Shown here: piece by piece, positions 51,619 through 63,566 of the stretch
Numbering within the stretch: the first letter of the stretch is position 1
How the letters are laid out: every line of letters starts with the position of its first letter
Assembly (NCBI GenBank): GCA_914767715.1
Contig: OU612066.1
Coordinates: forward strand, 23,782,283-23,846,282
Direction: 5' to 3'
From: Membranipora membranacea
Taxonomy: Eukaryota; Bryozoa; Gymnolaemata; Cheilostomatida; Membraniporidae
DNA length: 64,000 nt
Position numbers and translations under genes: made by a program
Notes under the pieces: generated by a model
What the model saw: only the letters and a program-made list of their open reading frames with translations
What the model was told of the DNA's origin: nothing
Databases searched by the model: none

Positions 51619-54600
51619 CTCTAACTGGTCAGTGTTTCATATTATTCCGACAGACTTTGTATTTTTTCACGCTGCCGTATGACATGTTTTTTCAGTGCAA
51701 AAGTCAGCCTCGTTAAATCGGACGCTGACAGAGAACGGATAACTGCAGAGACAAACGGATTTCATATTTGAAACGAGCGAGAGTTGCTTCTGCTTTTGAG
51801 GTAAGTTTGAAGCAAATCTATTTTTTAATCCGAGCGAAAAAAAAGCATGATACCCACCCTTGGTATATTTTTCAATTTTTTAAGTCAGCGTTATTACCCC
51901 TCCAGCTTGTCTCAGGATCTTTATATTCTGCAGTTTGAATAAGGTCAATGGGGGCTCTAACTGGTCAGTGTTTCATATTATTCCGACAGACTTTGTATTT
52001 TTTCACGCTGCCGTATGACATGTTTTTTCAGTGCAAAAGTCAGCCTCGTTAAATCGGACGCTGACAGAGAACGGATAACTGCAGAGACAAACGGATTTCA
52101 TATTTGAAACGAGCGAGAGTTGCTTCTGCTTTTGAGGTAAGTTTGAAGCAAATCTATTTTTTAATCCGAGCGAAAAAAAAGCATGATACCCACCCTTGGT
52201 ATATTTTTCAATTTTTTAAGTCAGCGTTATTACCCCTCCAGCTTGTCTCAGGATCTTTATATTCTGCAGTTTGAATAAGGTCAATGGGGGCTCTAACTGG
52301 TCAGTGTTTCATATTATTCCGACAGACTTTGTATTTTTTCACGCTGCCGTATGACATGTTTTTTCAGTGCAAAAGTCAGCCTCGTTAAATCGGACGCTGA
52401 CAGAGAACGGATAACTGCAGAGACAAACGGATTTCATATTTGAAACGAGCGAGAGTTGCTTCTGCTTTTGAGGTAAGTGTGAAGCAAATCTATTTTTTGA
52501 TCCGAGCGAAAAAAAAGCATGATACCCACCCTTGGTATATTTTTCAATTTTTTAAGTCAGCGTTATTACCCCTCCAGCTTGTCTCAGGATCTTTATATTC
52601 TGCAGTTTGAATAAGGTCAATGGGGGCTCTAACTGGTCAGTGTTTCATATTATTCCGACAGACTTTGTATTTTTTCACGCTGCCGTATGACATGTTTTTT
52701 CAGTGCAAAAGTCAGCCTCGTTAAATCGGACGCTGACAGAGAACGGATAACTGCAGAGACAAACGGATTTCATATTTGAAACGAGCGAGAGTTGCTTCTG
52801 CTTTTGAGGTAAGTTTGAAGCAAATCTATTTTTTAATCCGAGCGAAAAAAAAGCATGATACCCACCCTTGGTATATTTTTCAATTTTTTAAGTCAGCGTT
52901 ATTACCCCTCCAGCTTGTCTCAGGATCTTTATATTCTGCAGTTTGAATAAGGTCAATGGGGGCTCTAACTGGTCAGTGTTTCATATTATTCCGACAGACT
53001 TTGTATTTTTTCACGCTGCCGTATGACATGTTTTTTCAGTGCAAAAGTCAGCCTCGTTAAATCGGACGCTGACAGAGAACGGATAACTGCAGAGACAAAC
53101 GGATTTCATATTTGAAACGAGCGAGAGTTGCTTCTGCTTTTGAGGTAAGTTTGAAGCAAATCTATTTTTTAATCCGAGCGAAAAAAAAGCATGATACCCA
53201 CCCTTGGTATATTTTTCAATTTTTTAAGTCAGCGTTATTACCCCTCAAGCTTGTCTCAGGATCTTTATATTCTGCAGTTTGAATAAGGTCAATGGGGGCT
53301 CTAACTGGTCAGTGTTTCATATTATTCCGACAGACTTTGTATTTTTTCACGCTGCCGTATGACATGTTTTTTCAGTGCAAAAGTCAGCCTTGTTAAATCG
53401 GACGCTGACAGAGAACGGATAACTGCAGAGACAAACGGATTTCATATTTGAAACGAGCGAGAGTTGCTTCTGCTTTTGAGGTAAGTTTGAAGCAAATCTA
53501 TTTTTTAATCCGAGCGAAAAAAAAGCATGATACCCACCCTTGGTATATTTTTCAATTTTTTAAGTCAGCGTTATTACCCCTCCAGCTTGTCTCAGGATCT
53601 TTATATTCTGCAGTTTGAATAAGGTCAATGGGGGCTCTAACTGGTCAGTGTTTCATATTATTCCGACAGACTTTGTATTTTTTCACGCTGCCGTATGACA
53701 TGTTTTTTCAGTGCAAAAGTCAGCCTCGTTAAATCGGACGCTGACAGAGAACGGATAACTGCAGAGACAAACGGATTTCATATTTGAAACGAGCGAGAGT
53801 TGCTTCTGCTTTTGAGGTAAGTTTGAAGCAAATCTATTTTTTAATCCGAGCGAAAAAAAAGCATGATACCCACCCTTGGTATATTTTTCAATTTTTTAAG
53901 TCAGCGTTATTACCCCTCCAGCTTGTCTCAGGATCTTTATATTCTGCAGTTTGAATAAGGTCAATGGGGGCTCTAACTGGTCAGTGTTTCATATTATTCC
54001 GACAGACTTTGTATTTTTTCACGCTGCCGTATGACATGTTTTTTCAGTGCAAAAGTCAGCCTCGTTAAATCGGACGCTGACAGAGAACGGATAACTGCAG
54101 AGACAAACGGATTTCATATTTGAAACGAGCGAGAGTTGCTTCTGCTTTTGAGGTAAGTTTGAAGCAAATCTATTTTTTAATCCGAGCGAAAAAAAATCAT
54201 GATACCCACCCTTGGTATATTTTTCAATTTTTTAAGTCAGCGTTATTACCCCTCCAGCTTGTCTCAGGATCTTTATATTCTGCAGTTTGAATAAGGTCAA
54301 TGGGGGCTCTAACTGGTCAGTGTTTCATATTATTCCGACAGACTTTGTATTTTTTCACGCTGCCGTATGACATGTTTTTTCAGTGCAAAAGTCAGCCTCG
54401 TTAAATCGGACGCTGACAGAGAACGGATAACTGCAGAGACAAACGGATTTCATATTTGAAACGAGCGAGAGTTGCTTCTGCTTTTGAGGTAAGTTTGAAG
54501 CAAATCTATTTTTTAATCCGAGCGAAAAAAAAGCATGATACCCACCCTTGGTATATTTTTCAATTTTTTAAGTCAGCGTTATTACCCCTCCAGCTTGTCT

Positions 54601-57600
54601 CAGGATCTTTATATTCTGCAGTTTGAATAAGGTCAATGGGGGCTCTAACTGGTCAGTGTTTCATATTATCCCGACAGACTTTGTATTTTTTCACGCTGCC
54701 GTATGACATGTTTTTTCAGTGCAAAAGTCAGCCTCGTTAAATCGGACGCTGACAGAGAACGGATAACTGCAGAGACAAACGGATTTCATATTTGAAAAGA
54801 GCGAGAGTTGCTTCTGCTTTTGAGGTAAGTTTGAAGCAAATCTATTTTTTAATCCGAGCGAAAAAAAAGCATGATACCCACCCTTGGTATATTTTTCAAT
54901 TTTTTAAGTCAGCGTTATTACCCCTCCAGCTTGTCTCAGGATCTTTATATTCTGCAGTTTGAATAAGGTCAATGGGGGCTCTAACTGGTCAGTGTTTCAT
55001 ATTATTCCGACAGACTTTGTATTTTTTCACGCTGCCGTATGACATGTTTTTTCAGTGCAAAAGTCAGCCTCGTTAAATCGGACGCTGACAGAGAACGGAT
55101 AACTGCAGAGACAAACGGATTTCATATTTGAAACGAGCGAGAGTTGCTTCTGCTTTTGAGGTAAGTTTGAAGCAAATCTATTTTTTAATCCGAGCGAAAA
55201 AAAAGCATGATACCCACCCTTGGTATATTTTTCAATTTTTTAAGTCAGCGTTATTACCCCTCAAGCTTGTCTCAGGATCTTTATATTCTGCAGTTTGAAT
55301 AAGGTCAATGGGGGCTCTAACTGGTCAGTGTTTCATATTATTCCGACAGACTTTGCATTTTTTCACGCTGCCGTATGACATGTTTTTTCAGTGCACAAGT
55401 CAGCCTCGTTAAATCGGACGCTGACAGAGAACGGATAACTGCAGAGACAAACGGATTTCATATTTGAAACGAGCGAGAGTTGCTTCTGCTTTTGAGGTAA
55501 GTTTGAAGCAAATCTATTTTTTAATCCGAGCGAAAAAAAAGCATGATACCCACCCTTGGTATATTTTTCAATTTTTTAAGTCAGCGTTATTACCCCTCCA
55601 GCTTGTCTCAGGATCTTTATATTCTGCAGTTTGAATAAGGTCAATGGGGGCTCTAACTGGTCAGTGTTTCATATTATTCCGACAGACTTTGTATTTTTTC
55701 ACGCTGCCGTATGACATGTTTTTTCAGTGCAAAAGTCAGCCTCGTTAAATCGGACGCTGACAGAGAACGGATAACTGCAGAGACAAACGGATTTCATATT
55801 TGAAACGAGCGAGAGTTGCTTCTGCTTTTGAGGTAAGTTTGAAGCAAATCTATTTTTTAATCCGAGCGAAAAAAAAGCATGATACCCACCCTTGGTATAT
55901 TTTTCAATTTTTTAAGTCAGCGTTATTACCCCTCCAGCTTGTCTCAGGATCTTTATATTCTGCAGTTTGAATAAGGTCAATGGGGGCTCTAACTGGTCAG
56001 TGTTTCATATTATTCCGACAGACTTTGTATTTTTTCACGCTGCCGTATGACATGTTTTTTCAGTGCAAAAGTCAGCCTCGTTAAATCGGACGCTGACAGA
56101 GAACGGATAACTGCAGAGACAAACGGATTTCATATTTGAAACGAGCGAGAGTTGCTTCTGCTTTTGAGGTAAGTTTGAAGCAAATCTATTTTTTAATCCG
56201 AGCGAAAAAAAAGCATGATACCCACCCTTGGTATATTTTTCAATTTTTTAAGTCAGCGTTATTACCCCTCCAGCTTGTCTCAGGATCTTTATATTCTGCA
56301 GTTTGAATAAGGTCAATGGGGGCTCTAACTGGTCAGTGTTTCATATTATTCCGACAGACTTTGTATTTTTTCACGCTGCCGTATGACATGTTTTTTCAGT
56401 GCAAAAGTCAGCCTCGTTAAATCGGACGCTGACAGAGAACGGATAACTGCAGAGACAAACGGATTTCATATTTGAAACGAGCGAGAGTTGCTTCTGCTTT
56501 TGAGGTAAGTTTGAAGCAAATCTATTTTTTAATCCGAGCGACAAAAAAGCATGATACCCACCCTTGGTATATTTTTCAATTTTTTAAGTCAGCGTTATTA
56601 CCCCTCCAGCTTGTCTCAGGATCTTTATATTCTGCAGTTTGAATAAGGTCAATGGGGGCTCTAACTGGTCAGTGTTTCATATTATTCCGACAGACTTTGT
56701 ATTTTTTCACGCTGCCGTATGACATGTTTTTTCAGTGCAAAAGTCAGCCTCGTTAAATCGGACGCTGACAGAGAACGGATAACTGCAGAGACAAACGGAT
56801 TTCATATTTGAAACGAGCGAGAGTTGCTTCTGCTTTTGAGGTAAGTTTGAAGCAAATCTATTTTTTAATCCGAGCGAAAAAAAAGCATGATACCCACCCT
56901 TGGTATATTTTTCAATTTTTTAAGTCAGCGTTATTACCCCTCAAGCTTGTCTCAGGATCTTTATATTCTGCAGTTTGAATAAGGTCAATGGGGGCTCTAA
57001 CTGGTCAGTGTTTCATATTATTCCGACAGACTTTGTATTTTTTCACGCTGCCGTATGACATGTTTTTTCAGTGCAAAAGTCAGCCTCGTTAAATCGGACG
57101 CTGACAGAGAACGGATAACTGCAGAGACAAACGGATTTCATATTTGAAACGAGCGAGAGTTGCTTCTGCTTTTGAGGTAAGTTTGAAGCAAATCTATTTT
57201 TTAATCCGAGCGAAAAAAAAGCATGATACCCACCCTTGGTATATTTTTCAATTTTTTAAGTCAGCGTTATTACCCCTCCAGCTTGTCTCAGGATCTTTAT
57301 ATTCTGCAGTTTGAATAAGGTCAATGGGGGCTCTAACTGGTCAGTGTTTCATATTATTCCGACAGACTTTGTATTTTTTCACGCTGCCGTATGACATGTT
57401 TTTTCAGTGCAAAAGTCAGCCTCGTTAAATCGGACGCTGACAGAGAACGGATAACTGCAGAGACAAACGGATTTCATATTTGAAACGAGCGAGAGTTGCT
57501 TCTGCTTTTGAGGTAAGTTTGAAGCAAATCTATTTTTTAATCCGAGCGAAAAAAAAGCATGATACCCACCCTTGGTATATTTTTCAATTTTTTAAGTCAG

Positions 57601-60600
57601 CGTTATTACCCCTCAAGCTTGTCTCAGGATCTTTATATTCTGCAGTTTGAATAAGGTCAATGGGGGCTCTAACTGGTCAGTGTTTCATATTATTCCGACA
57701 GACTTTGTATTTTTTCACGCTGCCGTATGACATGTTTTTTCAGTGCAAAAGTCAGCCTCGTTAAATCGGACGCTGACAGAGAACGGATAACTGCAGAGAC
57801 AAACGGATTTCATATTTGAAACGAGCGAGAGTTGCTTCTGCTTTTGAGGTAAGTTTGAAGCAAATCTATTTTTTAATCCGAGCGAAAAAAAAGCATGATA
57901 CCCACCCTTGGTATATTTTTCAATTTTTTTAGTCAGCGTTATTACCCCTCCAGCTTGTCTCAGGATCTTTATATTCTGCAGTTTGAATAAGGTCAATGGG
58001 GGCTCTAACTGGTCAGTGTTTCATATTATTCCGACAGACTTTGTATTTTTTCACGCTGCCGTATGACATGTTTTTTCAGTGCAAAAGTCAGCCTCGTTAA
58101 ATCGGACGCTGACAGAGAACGGATAACTGCAGAGACAAACGGATTTCATATTTGAAACGAGCGAGAGTTGCTTCTGCTTTTGAGGTAAGTTTGAAGCAAA
58201 TCTATTTTTTAATCCGAGCGGAAAAAAAAGCATGATACCCACCCTTGGTATATTTTTCAATTTTTTAAGTCAGCGTTATTACCCCTCCAGCTTGTCTCAG
58301 GATCTTTATATTCTGCAGTTTGAATAAGGTCAATGGGGGCTCTAACTGGTCAGTGTTTCATATTATTCCGACAGACTTTGTATTTTTTCACGCTGCCGTA
58401 TGACATGTTTTTTCAGTGCAAAAGTCAGCCTCGTTAAATCGGACGCTGACAGAGAACGGATAACTGCAGAGACAAACGGATTTCATATTTGAAACGAGCG
58501 AGAGTTGCTTCTGCTTTTGAGGTAAGTTTGAAGCAAATCTATTTTTTAATCCGAGCGAAAAAAAAGCATGATACCCACCCTTGGTATATTTTTCAATTTT
58601 TTAAGTCAGCGTTATTACCCCTCCAGCTTGTCTCAGGATCTTTATATTCTGCAGTTTGAATAAGGTCAATGGGGGCTCTAACTGGTCAGTGTTTCATATT
58701 ATTCCGACAGACTTTGTATTTTTTCACGCTGCCGTATGACATGTTTTTTCAGTGCAAAAGTCAGCCTCGTTAAATCGGACGCTGACAGAGAACGGATAAC
58801 TGCAGAGACAAACGGATTTCATATTTGAAACGAGCGAGAGTTGCTTCTGCTTTTGAGGTAAGTTTGAAGCAAATCTATTTTTTAATCCGAGCGAAAAAAA
58901 AGCATGATACCCACCCTTGGTATATTTTTCAATTTTTTAAGTCAGCGTTATTACCCCTCAAGCTTGTCTCAGGATCTTTATATTCTGCAGTTTGAATAAG
59001 GTCAATGGGGGCTCTAACTGGTCAGTGTTTCATATTATTCCGACAGACTTTGTATTTTTTCACGCTGCCGTATGACATGTTTTTTCAGTGCAAAAGTCAG
59101 CCTCGTTAAATCGGACGCTGACAGAGAACGGATAACTGCAGAGACAAACGGATTTCATATTTGAAACGAGCGAGAGTTGCTTCTGCTTTTGAGGTAAGTT
59201 TGAAGCAAATCTATTTTTTAATCCGAGCGAAAAAAAGCATGATACCCACCCTTGGTATATTTTTCAATTTTTTAAGTCAGCGTTATTACCCCTCCAGCTT
59301 GTCTCAGGATCTTTATATTCTGCAGTTTGAATAAGGTCAATGGGGGCTCTAACTGGTCAGTGTTTCATATTATTCCGACAGACTTTGTATTTTTTCACGC
59401 TGCCGTATGACATGTTTTTTCAGTGCAAAAGTCAGCCTCGTTAAATCGGACGCTGACAGAGAACGGATAACTGCAGAGACAAACGGATTTCATATTTGAA
59501 ACGAGCGAGAGTTGCTTCTGCTTTTGAGGTAAGTTTGAAGCAAATCTATTTTTTAATCCGAGCGAAAAAAAAGCATGATACCCACCCTTGGTATATTTTT
59601 CAATTTTTTAAGTCAGCGTTATTACCCCTCAAGCTTGTCTCAGGATCTTTATATTCTGCAGTTTGAATAAGGTCAATGGGGGCTCTAACTGGTCAGTGTT
59701 TCATATTATTCCGACAGACTTTGTATTTTTTCACGCTGCCGTATGACATGTTTTTTCAGTGCAAAAGTCAGCCTCGTTAAATCGGACGCTGACAGAGAAC
59801 GGATAACTGCAGAGACAAACGGATTTCATATTTGAAACGAGCGAGAGTTGCTTCTGCTTTTGAGGTAAGTTTGAAGCAAATCTATTTTTTAATCCGAGCG
59901 AAAAAAAAGCATGATACCCACCCTTGGTATATTTTTCAATTTTTTAAGTCAGCGTTATTACCCCTCCAGCTTGTCTCAGGATCTTTATATTCTGCAGTTT
60001 GAATAAGGTCAATGGGGGCTCTAACTGGTCAGTGTTTCATATTATTCCGACAGACTTTGTATTTTTTCACGCTGCCGTATGACATGTTTTTTCAGTGCAA
60101 AAGTCAGCCTCGTTAAATCGGACGCTGACAGAGAACGGATAACTGCAGAGACAAACGGATTTCATATTTGAAACGAGCGAGAGTTGCTTCTGCTTTTGAG
60201 GTAAGTTTGAAGCAAATCTATTTTTTAATCCGAGCGAAAAAAAAGCATGATACCCACCCTTGGTATATTTTTCAATTTTTTAAGTCAGCGTTATTACCCC
60301 TCCAGCTTGTCTCAGGATCTTTATATTCTGCAGTTTGAATAAGGTCAATGGGGGCTCTAACTGGTCAGTGTTTCATATTATTCCGACAGACTTTGTATTT
60401 TTTCACGCTGCCGTATGACATGTTTTTTCAGTGCAAAAGTCAGCCTCGTTAAATCGGACGCTGACAGAGAACGGATAACTGCAGAGACAAACGGATTTCA
60501 TATTTGAAACGAGCGAGAGTTGCTTCTGCTTTTGACGTAAGTTTGAAGCAAATCTATTTTTTAATCCGAGCGAAAAAAAAGCATGATACCCACCCTTGGT

Positions 60601-63448
60601 ATATTTTTCAATTTTTTAAGTCAGCGTTATTACCCCTCCAGCTTGTCTCAGGATCTTTATATTCTGCAGTTTGAATAAGGTCAATGGGGGCTCTAACTGG
60701 TCAGTGTTTCATATTATTCCGACAGACTTTGTATTTTTTCACGCTGCCGTATGACATGTTTTTTCAGTGAAAAAGTCAGCCTCGTTAAATCGGACGCTGA
60801 CAGAGAACGGATAACTGCAGAGACAAACGGATTTCATATTTGAAACGAGCGAGAGTTGCTTCTGCTTTTGAGGTAAGTTTGAAGCAAATCTATTTTTTAA
60901 TCCGAGCGAAAAAAAAGCATGATACCCACCCTTGGTATATTTTTCAATTTTTTAAGTCAGCGTTATTACCCCTCCAGCTTGTCTCAGGATCTTTATATTC
61001 TGCAGTTTGAATAAGGTCAATGGGGGCTCTAACTGGTCAGTGTTTCATATTATTCCGACAGACTTTGTATTTTTTCACGCTGCCGTATGACATGTTTTTT
61101 CAGTGCAAAAGTCAGCCTCGTTAAATCGGACGCTGACAGAGAACGGATAACTGCAGAGACAAACGGATTTCATATTTGAAACGAGCGAGAGTTGCTTCTG
61201 CTTTTGAGGTAAGTTTGAAGCAAATCTATTTTTTAATCCGAGCGAAAAAAAAGCATGATACCCACCCTTGGTATATTTTTCAATTTTTTAAGTCAGCGTT
61301 ATTACCCCTCCAGCTTGTCTCAGGATCTTTATATTCTGCAGTTTGAATAAGGTCAATGGGGGCTCTAACTGGTCAGTGTTTCATATTATTCCGACAGACT
61401 TTGTATTTTTTCACGCTGCCGTATGACATGTTTTTTCAGTGCAAAAGTCAGCCTCGTTAAATCGGACGCTGACAGAGAACGGATAACTGCAGAGACAAAC
61501 GGATTTCATATTTGAAACGAGCGAGAGTTGCTTCTGCTTTTGAGGTAAGTTTGAAGCAAATCTATTTTTTAATCCGAGCGAAAAAAAAGCATGATACCCA
61601 CCCTTGGTATATTTTTCAATTTTTTAAGTCAGCGTTATTACCCCTCCAGCTTGTCTCAGGATCTTTATATTCTGCAGTTTGAATAAGGTCAATGGGGGCT
61701 CTAACTGGTCAGTGTTTCATATTATTCCGACAGACTTTGTATTTTTTCACGCTGCCGTATGACATGTTTTTTCAGTGCAAAAGTCAGCCTCGTTAAATCG
61801 GACGCTGACAGGGAACGGATAACTGCAGAGACAAACGGATTTCATATTTGAAACGAGCGAGAGTTGCTTCTGCTTTTGAGGTAAGTGTGAAGCAAATCTA
61901 TTTTTTGATCCGAGCGAAAAAAAAGCATGATACCCACCCTTGGTATATTTTTCAATTTTTTAAGTCAGCGTTATTACCCCTCCAGCTTGTCTCAGGATCT
62001 TTATATTCTGCAGTTTGAATAAGGTCAATGGGGGCTCTAACTGGTCAGTGTTTCATATTATTCCGACAGACTTTGTATTTTTTCACGCTGCCGTATGACA
62101 TGTTTTTTCAGTGCAAAAGTCAGCCTCGTTAAATCGGACGCTGACAGAGAACGGATAACTGCAGAGACAAACGGATTTCATATTTGAAACGAGCGAGAGT
62201 TGCTTCTGCTTTTGAGGTAAGTTTGAAGCAAATCTATTTTTTAATCCGAGCGAAAAAAAAGCATGATACCCACCCTTGGTATATTTTTCAATTTTTTAAG
62301 TCAGCGTTATTACCCCTCCAGCTTGTCTCAGGATCTTTATATTCTGCAGTTTGAATAAGGTCAATGGGGGCTCTAACTGGTCAGTGTTTCATATTATTCC
62401 GACAGACTTTGTATTTTTTCACGCTGCCGTATGACATGTTTTTTCAGTGCAAAAGTCAGCCTCGTTAAATCGGACGCTGACAGAGAACGGATAACTGCAG
62501 AGACAAACGGATTTCATATTTGAAACGAGCGAGAGTTGCTTCTGCTTTTGAGGTAAGTTTGAAGCAAATCTATTTTTTAATCCGAGCGAAAAAAAAGCAT
62601 GATACCCACCCTTGGTATATTTTTCAATTTTTTAAGTCAGCGTTATTACCCCTCAAGCTTGTCTCAGGATCTTTATATTCTGCAGTTTGAATAAGGTCAA
62701 TGGGGGCTCTAACTGGTCAGTGTTTCATATTATTCCGACAGACTTTGTATTTTTTCACGCTGCCGTATGACATGTTTTTTCAGTGCAAAAGTCAGCCTTG
62801 TTAAATCGGACGCTGACAGAGAACGGATAACTGCAGAGACAAACGGATTTCATATTTGAAACGAGCGAGAGTTGCTTCTGCTTTTGAGGTAAGTTTGAAG
62901 CAAATCTATTTTTTAATCCGAGCGAAAAAAAAGCATGATACCCACCCTTGGTATATTTTTCAATTTTTTAAGTCAGCGTTATTACCCCTCCAGCTTGTCT
63001 CAGGATCTTTATATTCTGCAGTTTGAATAAGGTCAATGGGGGCTCTAACTGGTCAGTGTTTCATATTATTCCGACAGACTTTGTATTTTTTCACGCTGCC
63101 GTATGACATGTTTTTTCAGTGCAAAAGTCAGCCTCGTTAAATCGGACGCTGACAGAGAACGGATAACTGCAGAGACAAACGGATTTCATATTTGAAACGA
63201 GCGAGAGTTGCTTCTGCTTTTGAGGTAAGTTTGAAGCAAATCTATTTTTTAATCCGAGCGAAAAAAAAGCATGATACCCACCCTTGGTATATTTTTCAAT
63301 TTTTTAAGTCAGCGTTATTACCCCTCCAGCTTGTCTCAGGATCTTTATATTCTGCAGTTTGAATAAGGTCAATGGGGGCTCTAACTGGTCAGTGTTTCAT
63401 ATTATTCCGACAGACTTTGTATTTTTTCACGCTGCCGTATGACATGTT

Positions 63449-63566
63449 TTTTCAGTGCAAAAGTCAGCCTCGTTAAATCGGACGCTGACAGAGAACGGAT
63501 AACTGCAGAGACAAACGGATTTCATATTTGAAACGAGCGAGAGTTGCTTCTGCTTTTGAGGTAAGT
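63449..63566 (+). other. Exon-like 105-bp segment framed by splice-like signals
   Basis: A pyrimidine run ending in CAG (63449-63455) resembles a 3' splice site. GAG|GTAAGT (63558-63566) matches the vertebrate-type 5' splice consensus at eight of nine positions. Between them lie 105 bases (63456-63560). The next acceptor-like CAG ends at 63791, giving an intron-like spacing of 231 bp. The arrangement repeats in almost every unit on the + strand. Left-hand units use T7-AG instead of T6-CAG. The 105 bases have stops in all three frames, so this is not a coding exon. Use in splicing is untested. Confidence 0.4.
63463..63489. other. Inverted repeat GTCAGC-N15-GCTGAC
   Basis: A perfect 6-bp dyad (GTCAGC at 63463-63468, GCTGAC at 63484-63489) is separated by 15 bases, with a further CG...CG pairing inside around TTAAAT. 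It occurs in nearly every unit at the same phase and could form a short stem-loop in single-stranded DNA or RNA, or be a dimeric protein site. A few units break it (GCAGAC at the units of 40529, 41537, 46915 and 49267; GCTAAC at 34812). I know of no protein with this exact site, so the function is open. Confidence 0.7.
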
